Notes: generated by a model not told the origin, from the letters alone. A stretch of 64,000 nucleotides of DNA from Cheiracanthium punctorium (GCA_038373885.1 JAWZYV010012263.1:682001-746000), one strand, 5' to 3'; shown: positions 23,439 to 36,870, numbered from the stretch's first letter. Numbers and translations are program-made.

Positions 23439-24119
23439 CCTCTCCTTTACACCTCCTTAGTGAATTATGTTTTTGCATAACAGTGGCTTCTTTCTATATG
23501 AGACACCTCTATCAAAGCCCAGATGAAGCTCTTACGTCATCGTACAGAGTTTTAGGGATGTAGAGGTTGTTGATGTTCGCAATAGGCTTGCTAAACACCG
23601 ATTGGTCTGAATCTTGGCGCTGAATCTATGATATTGGGAATGAGTTTGGTTTGGAAAATTTGCAGTATGTTTCATCTGCGTATGTTGGTGTTTGTTTTTA
23701 TTCGTCTTTTAATAATTTAATTGTATTTATGTATATTCTTTTTTATCTCCATTGGTCAGGGAGAGTCACATTACTGAGTTTGCGGTAAGACAAGCAAAAA
23801 TTACTTAAATTGCAACAGCTTTGCTGTTTGTTGTTGGTTTGTTCCGTTTTTTGCAATAAAATAAGAATTAGACAAAACCTCAGAGTGTGTGCCAGAAACT
23901 TATGGAGTATAGAGTGCAATACTCCTTCTGAATGAGACGCTGCATATTTTTATTGTACTTCGATATTTTGATGTTTCTATATTGACAATGACTGGCTGGG
24001 GGGGGGGTGTTACACTATTTCCAATAACACTATAAATCATATGATTCTCTTAAGCTGCTTTTTATAAACGCTATATAGAGCTTATGTATAAACTTTTTTT
24101 GTTATCTGTATTTACAGCT

Positions 24120-24142
24120 TTATATATATATATATATATATA
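24120..24142. repeat. (TA)n microsatellite
   Basis: Short pure TA run. Confidence 0.9.
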
Positions 24143-24194
24143 ATGAATAAAAAATAAGAATTTTCTATAGCATAAATTATACAGGGTCATTACA

Positions 24195-24330
24195 GCTTTT
24201 CATTTTTTACTTCACATTCCATAGTCTGATTTTTATTAGTCATCGGCAGGCCGAGGACAGCTGATAATAAAATCCCGCGTAACGTGGAGGCAGAATAAAT
24301 CCCAAGTAATGATTCAAATAGCAAGAAAAA
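24195..24330 (+). repeat. Fragment of the CTGGCGAGGGC dispersed repeat
   Basis: Contains CATAGTCTGATTTTTATT, then CATCGGCAGGCCGAGGACAG and TAATGATTCAAAT, related to 61130-61260 and, in inverse, to 21945-22015. It is followed by TTATTGCGTGGGTGGGGCTC, and near 24546 TTACGCCTATGG resembles the end of the composite repeat. Confidence 0.6.
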
Positions 24331-24559
24331 AAAAATTATAAATAAAAGAAAAAGTTTCATTCTCTTGACGTTTGTATGAATTGAGTGACATGAGCATTTT
24401 TTTATTCAATGATAAATTATTGCGTGGGTGGGGCTCTGCCCCTCGTCATTACATGTTGGAGGGGCTAGAGCTTCACTGTCAGAGCTTAACTCTACTACCA
24501 TAGTACACCATCCAAGTCCCCAACCTCCCCAATAATTTTGAAACTTTACGCCTATGGTA

Positions 24560-26380
24560 ACACTGCATCAGTCTTCACTGTTTTAAACATTTCAAGCAAT
24601 AAAAGAAAAAACGTCTCGAAATAAAGAAGAAGGAAAAAAGAACCTCAAAAACTGGAAAGGCGATTCTTCAGCACAACTGGATTCCAACTTTCCACTGTAA
24701 AAGCTCATTATGACTGCTGAGCCCTAAAAAGGAATTCTTGCGAGATTTTATGAACCTTTTTCAATTGATTTGCCACCGATAATCTTTTAATTTACGAGTT
24801 TCTTCAGCAAACAGTGACTTTTACTTTTCCCGTTAGCCGACTGTTAAAAAACATGCATGCAGCAGCTACTAGCATAATGAGCAGCTTTCGAACTCGCCAA
24901 TGCATTCGTAATAGCATTTTCTTATTCACCGACGCAACTCGCTTTTTGGAAGCTAATATTTTATTGAAATGAGTCTCTTCCAGATATGGGGGGCTCTGTG
25001 GGTTGTAATTTACAAACCTAGCGGAGCGTTTTGTTTATTTTAAAAATGTTCGTAGAAAAACTAATTTATTTCCATGGGGATAGTAATTTATCTCTATTTA
25101 ACGGTGCGAATATCCAGCTTTCGTTGAGGATTTAGTACCAGAAGCAACATTATTATTGATTCCTGCATTATTTTTTAGACGGGATATATATAATATGCCA
25201 ATATGTGGTTCGACTGGCATACATTTTCTTCCTGTTTTAAAAAATCTGGTGTGTTATACATTAGTTTTGCCTACGTCTCGTTCTCCCTCTTTTTTTATGA
25301 GTCTTGGTCCAAGCTCTCTGTTTTAATCGAAAGTACTGATTTATAATTATTCTACTGAGTTCAGACCACTATTTTTATTAAGTTACTTTTTTAATTAGAT
25401 GTACAGTCTGAGCAAACTGTTTTTATTACTTTTATTTTTGGATCTTACAAATTAGTTTTCAATTTTTTAGATATAATTTTATTTGATTTCGAATTTTGCT
25501 TTGTACACAGTTTTCATTAGATGTTTATGAAAACTATGTGCTGTAAAATCTGCAAACTGTGTTTCTAAAATGAGAGGCTTTTTGCAAACCTGTTTTGTAA
25601 ACCTAACTACTTCTGCCTCATATTCTTCGAATTATTTACTTCTCAGGGGAAAAATTCTGAAACATCAATTAGTAATTTACATTAGACATGCGTTATTAGA
25701 AATGAACCAAATATTTCTAAGACGAAATATATGTTTTCTCGTAAAGATAGTCCATAGAACATTAGAACACCAACTATGTAACGCATTGATTGAAGTTGAT
25801 GCCGACAAAAAACCGTCGTCCAAGAAGTGCCAGCTCCAAAGAATTTAAATTAAGTGCTATCTTTCCTGCAAACATTCTTTTAGTATGCCCGATTTATGTC
25901 ATATTTCTGCGAGATTGCAAGGCATTTGACTAATTCGTCTAAGGAAAATGTGGCTTAGGATTGGGAAAAACACCAGGAAAAATCGTTTTAAAAAGAACAT
26001 TTTGATAAGATCACAAATTCTTCTTCAAAATGAAAGTAAAGTTTATGTTTAAGAACTAATTAACTTTTTACATTCTCTGAGAAATTGTTTGAACAGCGTG
26101 TCTGTTTGGTACACTTTTCTAAAAATCTATTACTTGTGTCTCCTGAAAATATGGTATGGTATCAGAAAACGTACTATCTGAGAATAATAAGAAGCTGTTA
26201 TTTTCATTCTGGCTAAAAAAAAAATAAGTTAAAATATTTTACTAAAAAACTTTATAGAAAGTTTCAACTGTTTACCTGAAACAGATTTTTAGAAAAGTGT
26301 ACCAAAACATAAAAAAACCCCACATTTTGAGAAAAAGATAAAAAAACTTAAAGCATTACTCAATGCTTAAAATATATTGC
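24560..26380. other. No gene seen
   Basis: AT-rich. The 92-codon plus frame at 25570-25848 matches no family I know and lacks supporting signals. Confidence 0.5.
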
Positions 26381-26381
26381 C

Positions 26382-26630
26382 TTAAAACATTCCAGCACCA
26401 TAAACATTTTCATTTAAAATTTCTGCATCACTTTTTAAAATAATTTTATTTTTAACTCTGTTTGATTTAGAGCGTTTTTGGAAACTGAGTGATGCGTCTC
26501 GAACTTGAACTTCATCAATCTTTCTAAAGGAATATTTCATATCATGACCTGGGCCAGTTCCCAAATATTTTATAACTTTAGTGCGGCTGCTAACACCATC
26601 ATTTAAACGGATAACTGCATCTAAAAAAAG
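26382..26630 (-). CDS. C-terminal exon resembling Mutator-like (MULE-derived) transposase
   Basis: Read on the minus strand, the frame after a pyrimidine-rich TTGCTTTTTTTAG acceptor gives RLNDGVSSRTKVIKYLG, then GPGHDMKYSFRKIDEVQVRD, a basic lysine/arginine-rich stretch and the terminal hexapeptide YGAGMF followed by a stop. As I know the family, Mutator-like transposase-domain proteins of invertebrates end with this arrangement: a FNDG-type motif, KYLG, PG, a KIDxxR segment, a charged linker and a YGxGxF tail. Frame 5' of the acceptor (to 26798) reads like intron and runs through a G-run at 26701. No upstream exons were found on the minus strand. It may be the last exon of a domesticated or decaying element gene, or an isolated fragment. 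Confidence 0.5.
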   Translation of the reverse strand, partial: LFLDAVIRLNDGVSSRTKVIKYLGTGPGHDMKYSFRKIDEVQVRDASLSFQKRSKSNRVKNKIILKSDAEILNENVYGAGMF

Positions 26631-26842
26631 CAATTTCAAAGTACTAATTGAAACAAAACATTTTTGGGTAAGACGCAGGGTGCAAATTAAACATTTTCTC
26701 CGGGGGGGGGGGGATTTGAAAAATATAAACTTTCTCCAGGAGGGAACATTTTGAAAAGGAAAGAAAAAGGTACTCCACTCACATAATATACTAGGCATTA
26801 CATGACAATGCAGCCGCCAACATTTCTGGGAAGCGACTTAAA

Positions 26843-26935
26843 CAGTGGCGAATCGAGGGGGAGGCTTTGGGGGTCAGAACCCCCCCTAAATTTTTCGAAA
26901 AAGGCTTTATTCTCTATTTATTAAAAAGGCAAGAT
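26843..26935 (+). mobile_element. hAT-type CAGTGGCG end fragment
   Basis: Begins CAGTGGCGAATCGAGG and continues with G- and C-runs as in the miniature elements at 2354 and 60562. No matching right terminus was found, so it is truncated. Confidence 0.5.
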
Positions 26936-29339
26936 TGCCAGGCCCACAAAATAGGAAAGGCTCTATAGCTTTCATCTAATTTTTAGTTAGAAATTTTAGA
27001 GATATTTTATGCACAACTTCCTTTTACTATTGTAAATATGAAATAAAAGAGAAGTTGTTTTTGTTCTGTGGAAATATCCGATGATAAAGATAGATTCTCA
27101 ACAACAGATAATTGGGGAGGGGGATTCTGTGGTAACAAATGATAATCTGTCCTCATCTTCACTGCTTTTTCCAAGCATAGCCACTGTTCAACGAATTATG
27201 ATTCACTTTTCTCGCATGTATGCCATTTAATAAGCTCGAGGCCCAGGTGCACTGCCCAGGGTTCCAAGAGATAATTATGGTCCTGTATAAAGTACCTCAA
27301 TATATCTTAAAAAAAGCCTTTTTGAAACTTACTGTTTCCGGACCTCAAGATTTTTCGTTACAGCATTGCCTAGCACCCCCCCCCCCAACTTTTTTTTCTG
27401 TCTACGACACTAAATTTAAATTCAAACAAAAATCGACCCCCCGATTTTCTATGCACATATATTCCTGCTTATGTCCATTCTCGTCTACCCTTAAATTCGG
27501 CTCGCGGCAGAGCAGTGCTTGTTCGTTCATTTCGCAGTCTTCCTTTGAAACCTGACCCCAGTTACGGAATGAGAAGTGGCGACAGACACGTGTATATCCA
27601 TTTCAAAGAGATGCTTGTAACTTGCTCCTTTGTCTAGTAAACAAAAGAATTTCTATTCTCAATACTTAAAATCGTTAGGTACTGTTGAACTTGTAGGGGA
27701 CAGAGATTAACATTTCTCGAGCAGGGGATAAATAGTATCCCTGCTAGGGACCAATTAATATTTCTCTAGCCAAGGATATTACATTCTTCAGCCGGAGACT
27801 TTCCCCGGCATCCCCCCCATCGTCAATTTGCACTTTGCACCCTCGGTAAGCGTCCCCATAAACAATGGTTGAAGCTTTCATCTAGATTCTGAGTTCCACC
27901 ATGAGTCCATTCCCTCAAAAGATTTTATCTAACAGAGAACAGAAAGCACTTTTAACAGCAGAAAGTAAAGGTTCTGGTAAGGAGTGTTTGTTAGTGTTAT
28001 TGTTGTGGTATTATGGCCAATTATCTACACGTGGGATCTAGGCCTATGGGTGGGGTGCCCTCCGTGGGGGTTTGTCACTGCAGTGCTTACCATTAGTTAA
28101 AGCTTTATTGTAGCACACCACGTTTCTACATTTTTGAAAGCCATATTTTGAGTGCTTATATATTCTAAACCGACACAACTTATATATGTATGGAATAGTC
28201 TCGGTCTGCTCTATGTTTTAGGCGGATAACTGAAAATCCCAAACATTTGATGTTCCATGTGCCCTTAAAGTAATATATTAATTTTGCGGCTTGTAGCCGT
28301 ACGACTTACATAAAATATTATATTCGTAATTAGAATTTTCATATTTAACCTCGTGCGGCGTATCATATTTAAACTCAAAACTCGTTCAACATTTACTTTT
28401 CAAATCTGACGTAAGCATGAAATTTCAGAAGAGTTTGCATTCTAAAGAAGTTCTTGAATATAGTATTGGAAAAATTAATCTTCCTTCTGGGGTGTGTAAT
28501 TAATCATTTTCAATATTTCTAATTAATTATTTTACAGTTAACATACGAACTGAAGCTAAAGTTTTTGTTCGAAAGTACTAAGGAATTACCTAGCAAGAAC
28601 AAATAGATGCTTTACATCTCTCCCCTCAAATCTCAAAATGGGGTACCACGTGATCAATCATTCTTCGTTGTGTGGCTTCGTCAACTTTCAGCTTATGCAG
28701 GCGTCGAAACTTCCTCAGTTATTACTGTACCTATTAAAGTTTTGCACGGATTTTTACCACCTGTCGTATACCACTGCTTACCTTCCATTCATCACAAAAC
28801 TTTTCACTTCTTTATACGCCTCAGACAGTGACCCCCAAGACGTCTGACCTCACAGTCCTACAACCAAGTCAGATCACGTTTGATGAAAAATGTTTTACTA
28901 ATACATGTAAAAGTCACTCGAGTAGAAGAATTAATTGTGTTTTGATGAGTTATCTCTAAACTTTACTTACACTTAGAACTCTTAACTATTGATATCTGAA
29001 GTGAATATCCAGACTGATGAATGACTGTGAATGTGCTGGATTATTTTTTATTTTTGTGCAGGAAGAGTTTTATAAAATTTGCATAGCATCAGACGATGAA
29101 ACTAATTTACGCAACGCAGTCTAACCAATTATTGGTGCATCTGTCTTGTTGAAGACTATCGGATAAACTTTATAGTCATGGTAATCTTTTTTTCAATTAA
29201 AAAAAGAGGTTCAGAATCATTTTATTTTTCATACTTTCATTTATTTTATCCTCGGCATTATAAGTGAAAACAAAATACCGAGTGTTAGAAAAAGTTGCTG
29301 GTGCTATTTATCGAAAACTCAAGTCTACAATTACTTAAG
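26936..29339. other. No gene seen; several G- or C-runs
   Basis: Contains C-runs at 27377 and 27812 typical of eroded hAT ends, plus short chance frames. Overlapping plus frames at 28607-28847 have no recognisable motif. Confidence 0.45.
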
Positions 29340-29540
29340 ATAATTTATATGTATATATATATTGGCAGGTGGTCTCTTTACCAAGGTGATCAATTTAGCA
29401 ATAGCCTCATTACCACATGAGCAATTCGGGCATTTAAACAAGGCCCCCAGATTTTTAGGGCCTTCAAATTGTTCATTAAAAAATCGTTTAACCTCTACCA
29501 ATAGTTTTAATTTCTCCGAAAAAAAATTATCCATAGAAAA
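29340..29540. repeat. GGCCCCCAGATTTTTAGGGCC-type repeat fragment
   Basis: A segment with AAGGCCCCCAGATTTTTAGG is related to CCCAGGGCCTACAGATTTTA near 45690. Short frames are open on both strands here, which reflects a repeat with balanced composition and not a gene. Confidence 0.4.
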
Positions 29541-30115
29541 TTAGGTCGAATTTTAAATTAATTTAGAAATAATGAAGTTTTTTATTGTTTACTAAAATAC
29601 TGTTTTCCTTCTTACTTTTCATCATTTACATTTAATATTTATACAAAATGACTCATCATTTGAGCCCATTTAACTATCATTTCGGTATTTAAAAATGACA
29701 TCACGTTAACGTCTCCGTACTATTCGGTAGTACGAGTGTCCGTGAATTCCGCAATTTTTCGTATATATTTGATTTAACTGAGAAATTAGATTATAGTGAT
29801 ATAATTCATGACTTTGCTTGCATAAAATCACAAAAAACTTACGTTAATCTTAAATATATGCTATGCTATATAGTACACAGCACAGCATTACATTTAAAAT
29901 GCTATGGGCGGAAGGTGATGATCAGGAAAGAATTACAATTTTTTTTTAATTGACGCGCAGGCTTAATGAGTGCAAAAAAAGTTTGAAGGACCAAAGTATA
30001 ATACCATTTTGAAAAATTTGGCTAATGGACTGCGTTATATTTTTTGGAGGGGGAGGGTCTCGAAATATCTGAAGTTCCGGGGCCCCATGACGTCATAATC
30101 GGGGTCTGATTGCAC

Positions 30116-30330
30116 CTAGTGTTGTAGTGCCACGGGCGTAGGAGGTATTTTCTCATGGCAGGGGTTCAGCTAAGGGATGGGGGGGGGTCCTTTCTTACTA
30201 TAAAATTTGAGAGAAAATTTTACTTTCTGGTAAAAATTTTCGATAGCACTAAAAAATTTTTAATTCTTTATAGTAAATTGTGTTTGTTACGCACTGAATT
30301 ATAAAATTTACAAAATTAATATAATTTTTT
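30116..30330 (+). repeat. Direct repeat, copy 1
   Basis: Starts CTAGTGTTGTAGTGCCACG and is repeated at 31293-31498 with small indels, chiefly in the G-run near 30180. No termini or coding recognised. Confidence 0.9.
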
Positions 30331-31292
30331 TAAATTTTAATATAAAGGTTTCAAAGTTTTACAAATTTAAATCTTTTTTACAGTATACTATTCTGAGCGA
30401 TGGATTCAAAAGTTGAATATTTGGATATTGTTAGCTTTGGTGCGTAGAGTAAAGGATGTGTTCTGACCCCTTAATCCCCCCCACACACACACCCTAATAT
30501 ACGTCCGTGTGTGGTGGTAATAATACGAAAGGCGAAAATTTTCAGCTAGACACAATTCTCCCAAGGTTACGAGATCTATTTTGCCGTTAGTTGACGTAAA
30601 CTGAATTCTAAACTATCATAATTCAAGAACTATTTGGACGTATAAAATGATAAATTATTTTAGTTTACACTCCTTGTGATGTAACAAACAGCTGAATATT
30701 AATATTCGTCTGAACATTATTTACATACTCCGGGCAAATATTACTTTAATACTCAGCTTTAAAGCAATAGTGTAAATTCCTAAATTCCTTATCGTGTCTT
30801 GGGATAAAATCTTATCAAAGATTATTATCGCTGTGTTCAAAATTAGGAAATACATGCATGCTTTGCCGCTGTCTTCACGAAAATTTGTAAAGCGCTCTAC
30901 TTGAAATAATGCAGTTACTGTCCTCTCTTTGTTTGATTTAATTACCATAGCTAAAAACAAGCGTGTGTAGAATACTCGCACATTTGGAATATTTGTAAAA
31001 GTAGCATGCACCTTATTCTTCTCCAGTTACATTTTCCAGAATAATAATGCATACATATGCGTTACTTAAAGATATACCGATGCACATGTTTTAGTATTAG
31101 TATAATCTTTTTAAGGAACCAATAATAACAAAAAACGAGTAATATAAGAGGCTGTACAAATTTAATAATGTTTTCTGATTAGAAATAACAACGATGAATG
31201 CTATAGGAAATTCGTTTCTGTACATTCAGTATTTTACAGTACAATAATATTTGCCTTGATTATATATTATATACAACCGAAAGAAATGTATA

Positions 31293-31498
31293 CTAGTGTT
31301 GTAGTGCCACGGACGTAGGTATTTTCTCATGGCAGGTGTTCAGCTAAGGGATGGGTCCTTTCTTACTATAAAATTTGAGAGAAAATTTTACTTTCTGGTA
31401 AAAATTTTCAATAGCACTAAAAAATTTTTAATTCTTTATAGTAAATTGTGTTTGTTACGCACTGAATTATAAAATTTACAAAATTAATATAATTTTTA
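31293..31498 (+). repeat. Direct repeat, copy 2
   Basis: Second copy of 30116-30330, 1.18 kb downstream and in the same orientation. It lacks the G-run expansion of copy 1. It is followed by a short tandem of AATAAACAAGTTAT-type units (31500-31575). Confidence 0.9.
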
Positions 31499-31579
31499 TA
31501 ATTAATAAACAAGTTATATACAAGTTATATTAAACAAGTTATTATAATTTTTATAATTAATAAACAAGTTATTTAAAAT

Positions 31580-34500
31580 ACAAATAAATAAATTTGTTTA
31601 AACATTATTTCTACAAATTTGTACATAATTCATTAGAGATATTCGAACAACTATAGAACGTCTCCTCACAAAAATGCTAGAATGCTATTGTTTCAATCTA
31701 GAGCTATTTAAGCCATACAGAGAATCATTAAAAGATTCCTGAAATAAAGTGGAGGGGAGGGGGGGGAATTCGACCCTATATGAAGTTGTTCCTGAAACCT
31801 GTAGTTACAATAAAACTAAATATTCCCAACTCAAAGATACAGAAGTATATAATCATTCTGCATGCGTTTACAGGGTCGAACAAAATTATAGATACGAAAG
31901 ATTGCGATTTACTAGTTTGATCAATGTGAAAACAACGATTTGTCGGTATTACCTGAAGATCTCTAGTTTTGTCTTAGAATCCGCACGCTCTGCTGCTTAA
32001 TCGCGTTTGCCCAGTGAAGGTCAACGGGCGTTTTTTATATCATTGGACAATGATTGCATATTCATTTTAAAACTTGAAAATATATTAAAAATATATAGGG
32101 TGAACAAATTTTCCCAGAACAAAAACACAAAGGCGATGGTAGGTTGTTTCAAACTACTACAAAACTGTACATTAAGAAGACGAAAAAAAAAGCTGATTTA
32201 AATTTGAAATACGACAAAAGAACAAGAAGTATTACGTTATAATTTAGTTTATTGCATATTTTCATATCTATAAGCATGAAAAGACCGATTAAACACCTAA
32301 AATGCATAATGAATTAATAATAGGTCTATGATGAATGCCTTTAATGTGCACAATGCAACAATATTGTTTCTTTTTTACTAAATAAAAATTGCGTACCTGA
32401 TAAATTTTACAAAACACCTAATAGTAAATATTACTTTACATATAAAAACTAATAGTTAAAAAATGACTTGTATGGAAAGACTGGATCTTGTGGAAGAGAA
32501 TCTTTTCCTAAATCGTTTCCTACAAACGTATTCCCATTCATTTCTCAGCTGATGCTTCATTCAAAAGGTTTCAGCTTTTATCGCAAATTCCTAATGTCAC
32601 ACGAAAGTATGATAATAATATTATTTTTAATGTCCCGCAATTAGACCACCACAGTTCCCTAACATGTTATTATTATTTTTTTTTAATGTTTCATTTGTAA
32701 ATGATGACTGTCATCAATTGATTTCTCTGCCTCGTGGCCGCATGCAGGTCACGTTCGAAATCTAGAATTTCGAATGGCGGGTGAAAAATGACGTCTAATA
32801 ATAGGGTAGGAGTTCGCACCTCGGCATTATTGAAACTGGTTAACAACCCGAGACAAAAGGTACGCGCAATTGTTAAGACACCTCAGTTACGAAGCTGCCA
32901 CATCTGTAGATATTACGCTGTATTTTGACGCAGCTCATCGCTTCTAAATGTGCTGTGTTGATCTTAAACGAGAGCTATTTCATCAGGGAAAAAAGATGAA
33001 GTTTCGATAGACTCTGTGAGGTTGCAGAACACTAGCTAAACACGTGACGATATCTTTTGTAATACCATGTCAGTTAATGTAAATCAAATAAGTCATTAAG
33101 ATATTTTTTTCATGTAATATCATACACCGCGTTCAGGGTACAATATCGAGTTTAGAACGCTGGTACAGTCTAATTTAAAAGAGTTTATGCCTTTGCAATC
33201 GTACTAATAGAGGGACTATGATGTAGATTCCGATGGGAAACATTTTACACTCGAGAAAGTCGTAATTTATTCTACTCTGTGGTATAGTGGAAGTAAGCAA
33301 TAACCCGGAACTCCATGCTGATAGAGAGTTGTACTATATTTTATTGACATTATCAATAATTACAAATTATATACGGTTAGTGCGGTGGCTGGCAAAATAG
33401 CGATATGATACGTGACCTATTGGGCCGAGACGAAAGTGTGAAGTGTGTGTGAAAAAGGTCTGAGAACCGAAAGCCAACCTGGCGATGGAGTTAAGCGCTA
33501 AAAGGAACTGTCGCCAAATAAATCGCCAGATTGTAAAAATGAAAAGAAACGTTGCGCTTTATATGTGTGTGCTAAAATTTAAATGTGGCACGCCACAGTA
33601 GAGATAAAATGTAACCTATGCAAAATTATTAAAACCCCGTGGGAGCGAAGAAAACTATTTGAATTCTCAGACTAAAGGCACCAACAAACCGTATAAATGT
33701 GTGAATTAACTGCATGAAAATTAATTATAAATATGTGATTAACTGCACCACAGGGACCAGAAAGTAATGTCGTTTTTTACATAAAATTTAAGCAAATTCA
33801 TTTTCAACAAGTTGTTAAGACTGCATAAAAAATTCTTGTTGTGAAAGTTTTTGAAATTTTTCTTATTCTTTTATATTAGAGATCAGGCGATTAGGATTCA
33901 AAAACCGTTTTACTTTAGATTCTACGGTTACTAGAAACTGCATTATACAAGAAATAATGAACCAGAAGGACAGTATTTTGTACAGTACTAAAATCTTAAA
34001 CTCGTCTTCTGAAGAAATGTGTTTTTATGTAAATTTTCTATACGATAAATATCATAACTCATAACGTGTTTAAAATATTGACTTGAAATTTCGCTAGGAT
34101 ATTTTGATCATTACTAGCTGGTATATGTAGCAGAATATAATAGTCCTGTGTTTATTTATTGGTTTTATATCAATATTTTTTCTTCAAAAAATACTTTTCT
34201 ATTTAATACTGAGTTCTCATGCAAAGAAATATTTTCATAACTATTAGAACTTGCGCAAATTTTTGGATAAATATGTTAGTTACGTATTGTGTAAGTATTA
34301 TTAAAAATATTTTTTAGAATTGCTTACAGGAGGTGTGGCGTAAATGCAAATTTTTACCAAAATTTCACTTAAATTTGCCAATACTTAAAGTTTACATTGA
34401 ATTTCTTTAAAACTGCATTTCAATTTTTAGTTTTATGTTCCATTTTAATTAAAACAGATTTTTCATTAAAATTTTACTTTTTTAAGTAAAAAGTGACCCG

Positions 34501-34961
34501 AAGGTAGGCTCATATCTTAATTACAAACAAGCTGTATCTAAATCTAAGCATACGATTCACATTTGTTGCATTTTAAAATAAGAATTTTCTTATATTTCTT
34601 TTTCTTTCAAGAAAGATGATCCCTTTCCCCCTTCTTTCACAGTCAACCCTCCTGGGAGGAAGAACTTAAATGCCTTGAAACTGATTCTTAGGTATTCGAG
34701 AGTGTTGTATTTTACAGCAAGAATTTTATGAATCTCTCTTTTTTTTTTCTTTGAGATCACGCGGGATATGTTAAAAGAATGTTTTGGTCCCTACCCCCTT
34801 AGGTTAAGAAATTTGGAAAATGCAGTCTAATCTAACAGCTATGTAAAAAAAAAAAAAAAATCTTGCTACATATATGCCAAATTTCGTATTATGAGCTTCA
34901 GTAAATTTTGGCTAGGCGAAATATTGATATACGAAAAAACATTACTTTTCAGATTGCCTAA
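31580..34961. other. No gene seen
   Basis: Short chance frames; the less AT-rich stretch 33380-33640 could be a fragment of an unidentified repeat. Nothing is supportable as a gene. Confidence 0.45.
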
Positions 34962-34963
34962 TA

Positions 34964-35367
34964 TCAGGTTGTAACGAAAGTTTTCCGCCATATCTGCCTG
35001 AAAAACTAACTTCTAACTCCTTAGATAACTGTATTTGAACTTTCGGTACCAAACCTGCACAGTGTTACATTATACAACAATAGTACTTAAAGCTGTACTC
35101 ATAATTTGTTGATATTCTAGAGCTGACTTTTTGCAACACAACTGGAAGTTAATGATGGTTCTAATCCTCTAGAGCTATAGTTCCATTTGGAGACACCTTG
35201 TACTTAATGATAACTATATTTTTCAGAGATTTCACAACACAGTGTTATAAAGTAAGCCTCTTTCTTTCAAATGTCAAAAATCGTTTGACAAAATATGAGC
35301 AAATACGCCAACGCGAACTGTGTGCTGACGATGTTTGCGGTGGCGGAAATCTTTCGTTACAACCTAA
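34964..35367 (+). mobile_element. TA-flanked miniature inverted-repeat element, copy 2
   Basis: Same family and orientation as 8209-8611: it starts TCAGGTTGTAACGAAAG, ends CTTTCGTTACAACCTAA and has TA on both sides (34962-34963 and 35368-35369). It is 404 bp and differs from copy 1 by scattered substitutions. Confidence 0.88.
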
Positions 35368-35569
35368 TACTTACGAACTTACTTTGATACCGTTATGCAG
35401 AGGGGATTATATCTACGTATTCTTTTCCTTAAATTTACCTCGAATTCTATTAAAAGAGGACGGCACTTCGGAGATATAAAATGAAAATGAAATTATTTAG
35501 GTTTCCAGAATAATTTATATGGATTCATTTATCTAATCAATTCTCTGAATAGAGAATTTTATTGTCCAC

Positions 35570-35655
35570 CGAAATGCAGTAGGATAGCGCGTCGTTCAAC
35601 AGTTAGCTAACCGAAAGGTTGTTAGTTCGAGCCTTCCCAGATACGTCAACATTTT
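35570..35655 (+). repeat. tRNA-like relic or SINE head (family C)
   Basis: GGATAGCGCGTCG resembles box A, and GTTAGTTCGAGCC box B, with an AACCGAAAGGT block between. The stems do not fold into a complete cloverleaf. The block is shared with 46449-46540, so a tRNA-derived SINE head is more likely than a tRNA gene. Confidence 0.45.
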
Positions 35656-35659
35656 ATTC

Positions 35660-36680
35660 GTGTTTTCTCCTAGGAAGAAATAGAATGTACATAACATATA
35701 TATAACAGTATCTTTGTCGTAAATTTCGTAAGCATGTAATGTCAGTTAGCATTTGTCTGTAATATTTTGATATTTAATTTCACAACGAATCGCATTTTCT
35801 GCAAGAGTAAGTATACAGATACAAAGTTTTTGAAAATTTCACAAGATGAAATTCAATGCAAATTTGAGCTAGACATCAGAGAAACTTAGACGCATTTTCT
35901 GAATACAATTTTGGAATAACAGATAACACATGAGTAGAATTTTGATTTATATACGTAATAGCATGGTGTTACTACTGTCCCTAATCCTGTGCAATTGTAA
36001 ACATATAAGTTTTTATTACTTAAATTGCAAATACATTTCGCATAGCATTTCTCATCGTGTTTCTTCTAGCTAGGATGCTACAGGAAAATGTTTCTCTTTG
36101 AGTGTCATAATAAAAAGACAATGCTTAGTAATATTATGGTAAATAGTTAAATGTTCTTATTCCTAAGAGTAGTAAATCAAAAATAAATAAAAAGACCACA
36201 TTCGAAAAAAAATATAAGAAAAACTACATAGAAGAACAATTTAGCCACGCATATTGACATTCACCTTTTCTGCATTTCACATGGGCCGAGTTTTAACAGC
36301 TGTTACATGGTAACCGTTCCTCATTTGGTTTGCTGTTTTTGACGTTGTACATGCAGACAATACAAGAAATATTCACCATCTGAAGAAGAATCGCTGCCGT
36401 GGTACGCTAGTTTCTTTTTATATGCTTCTCTTGTCTATTGCTTCTTCTTGGTTACAACCAATTTTTTTCTCAGCTGTCCTTTCCAGTTCTTGTTTCTCAG
36501 CAGTTCTCTGGCATGCGCTAGTGTGGCCAACACTTTTTATCTTCTTCTCGACTCCTTGCATATTTCTCTTAAGTGTTATCTTCAGAGATGGGCGGATCCA
36601 TTTTAGAGAAAAGTTGGAAGAGTATGGGGTCAAATGTAGCAAGTAACGTTCTTCCACTCGATGAGCTCGTTACATTTGAC
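35660..36680. other. No gene seen
   Basis: AT-rich with overlapping frames on both strands at 36418-36657 that carry no recognisable motif. Confidence 0.45.
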
Positions 36681-36681
36681 A

Positions 36682-36870
36682 CCTTCGAGTGGATAAGCCA
36701 CGGACATGGTAGATGGCCGAAGCGTGAAGACCTCGGGTTCGGTGTCGGTCTAACGGTTCTGGGAGCTTTTCTCCAGATGTAACGAGAATACGTGTTGAAC
36801 CCCCTGAAAGCTCCTCCGACCAACCGCCCCCCCCACCCACCCTCTCGTGTAGGATTTCGATAACATAAAA
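36682..36870 (+). mobile_element. SINE family A copy
   Basis: The head reads CGAGTGGATAAGCCACGGAC with a box B-like CTCGGGTTCGG. The body has GTCTAACGGTTCTGGGAG, TTTTCTCCAGATGTAACG and a C-run near 36826. The minus-strand frame over it is incidental. Confidence 0.75.
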
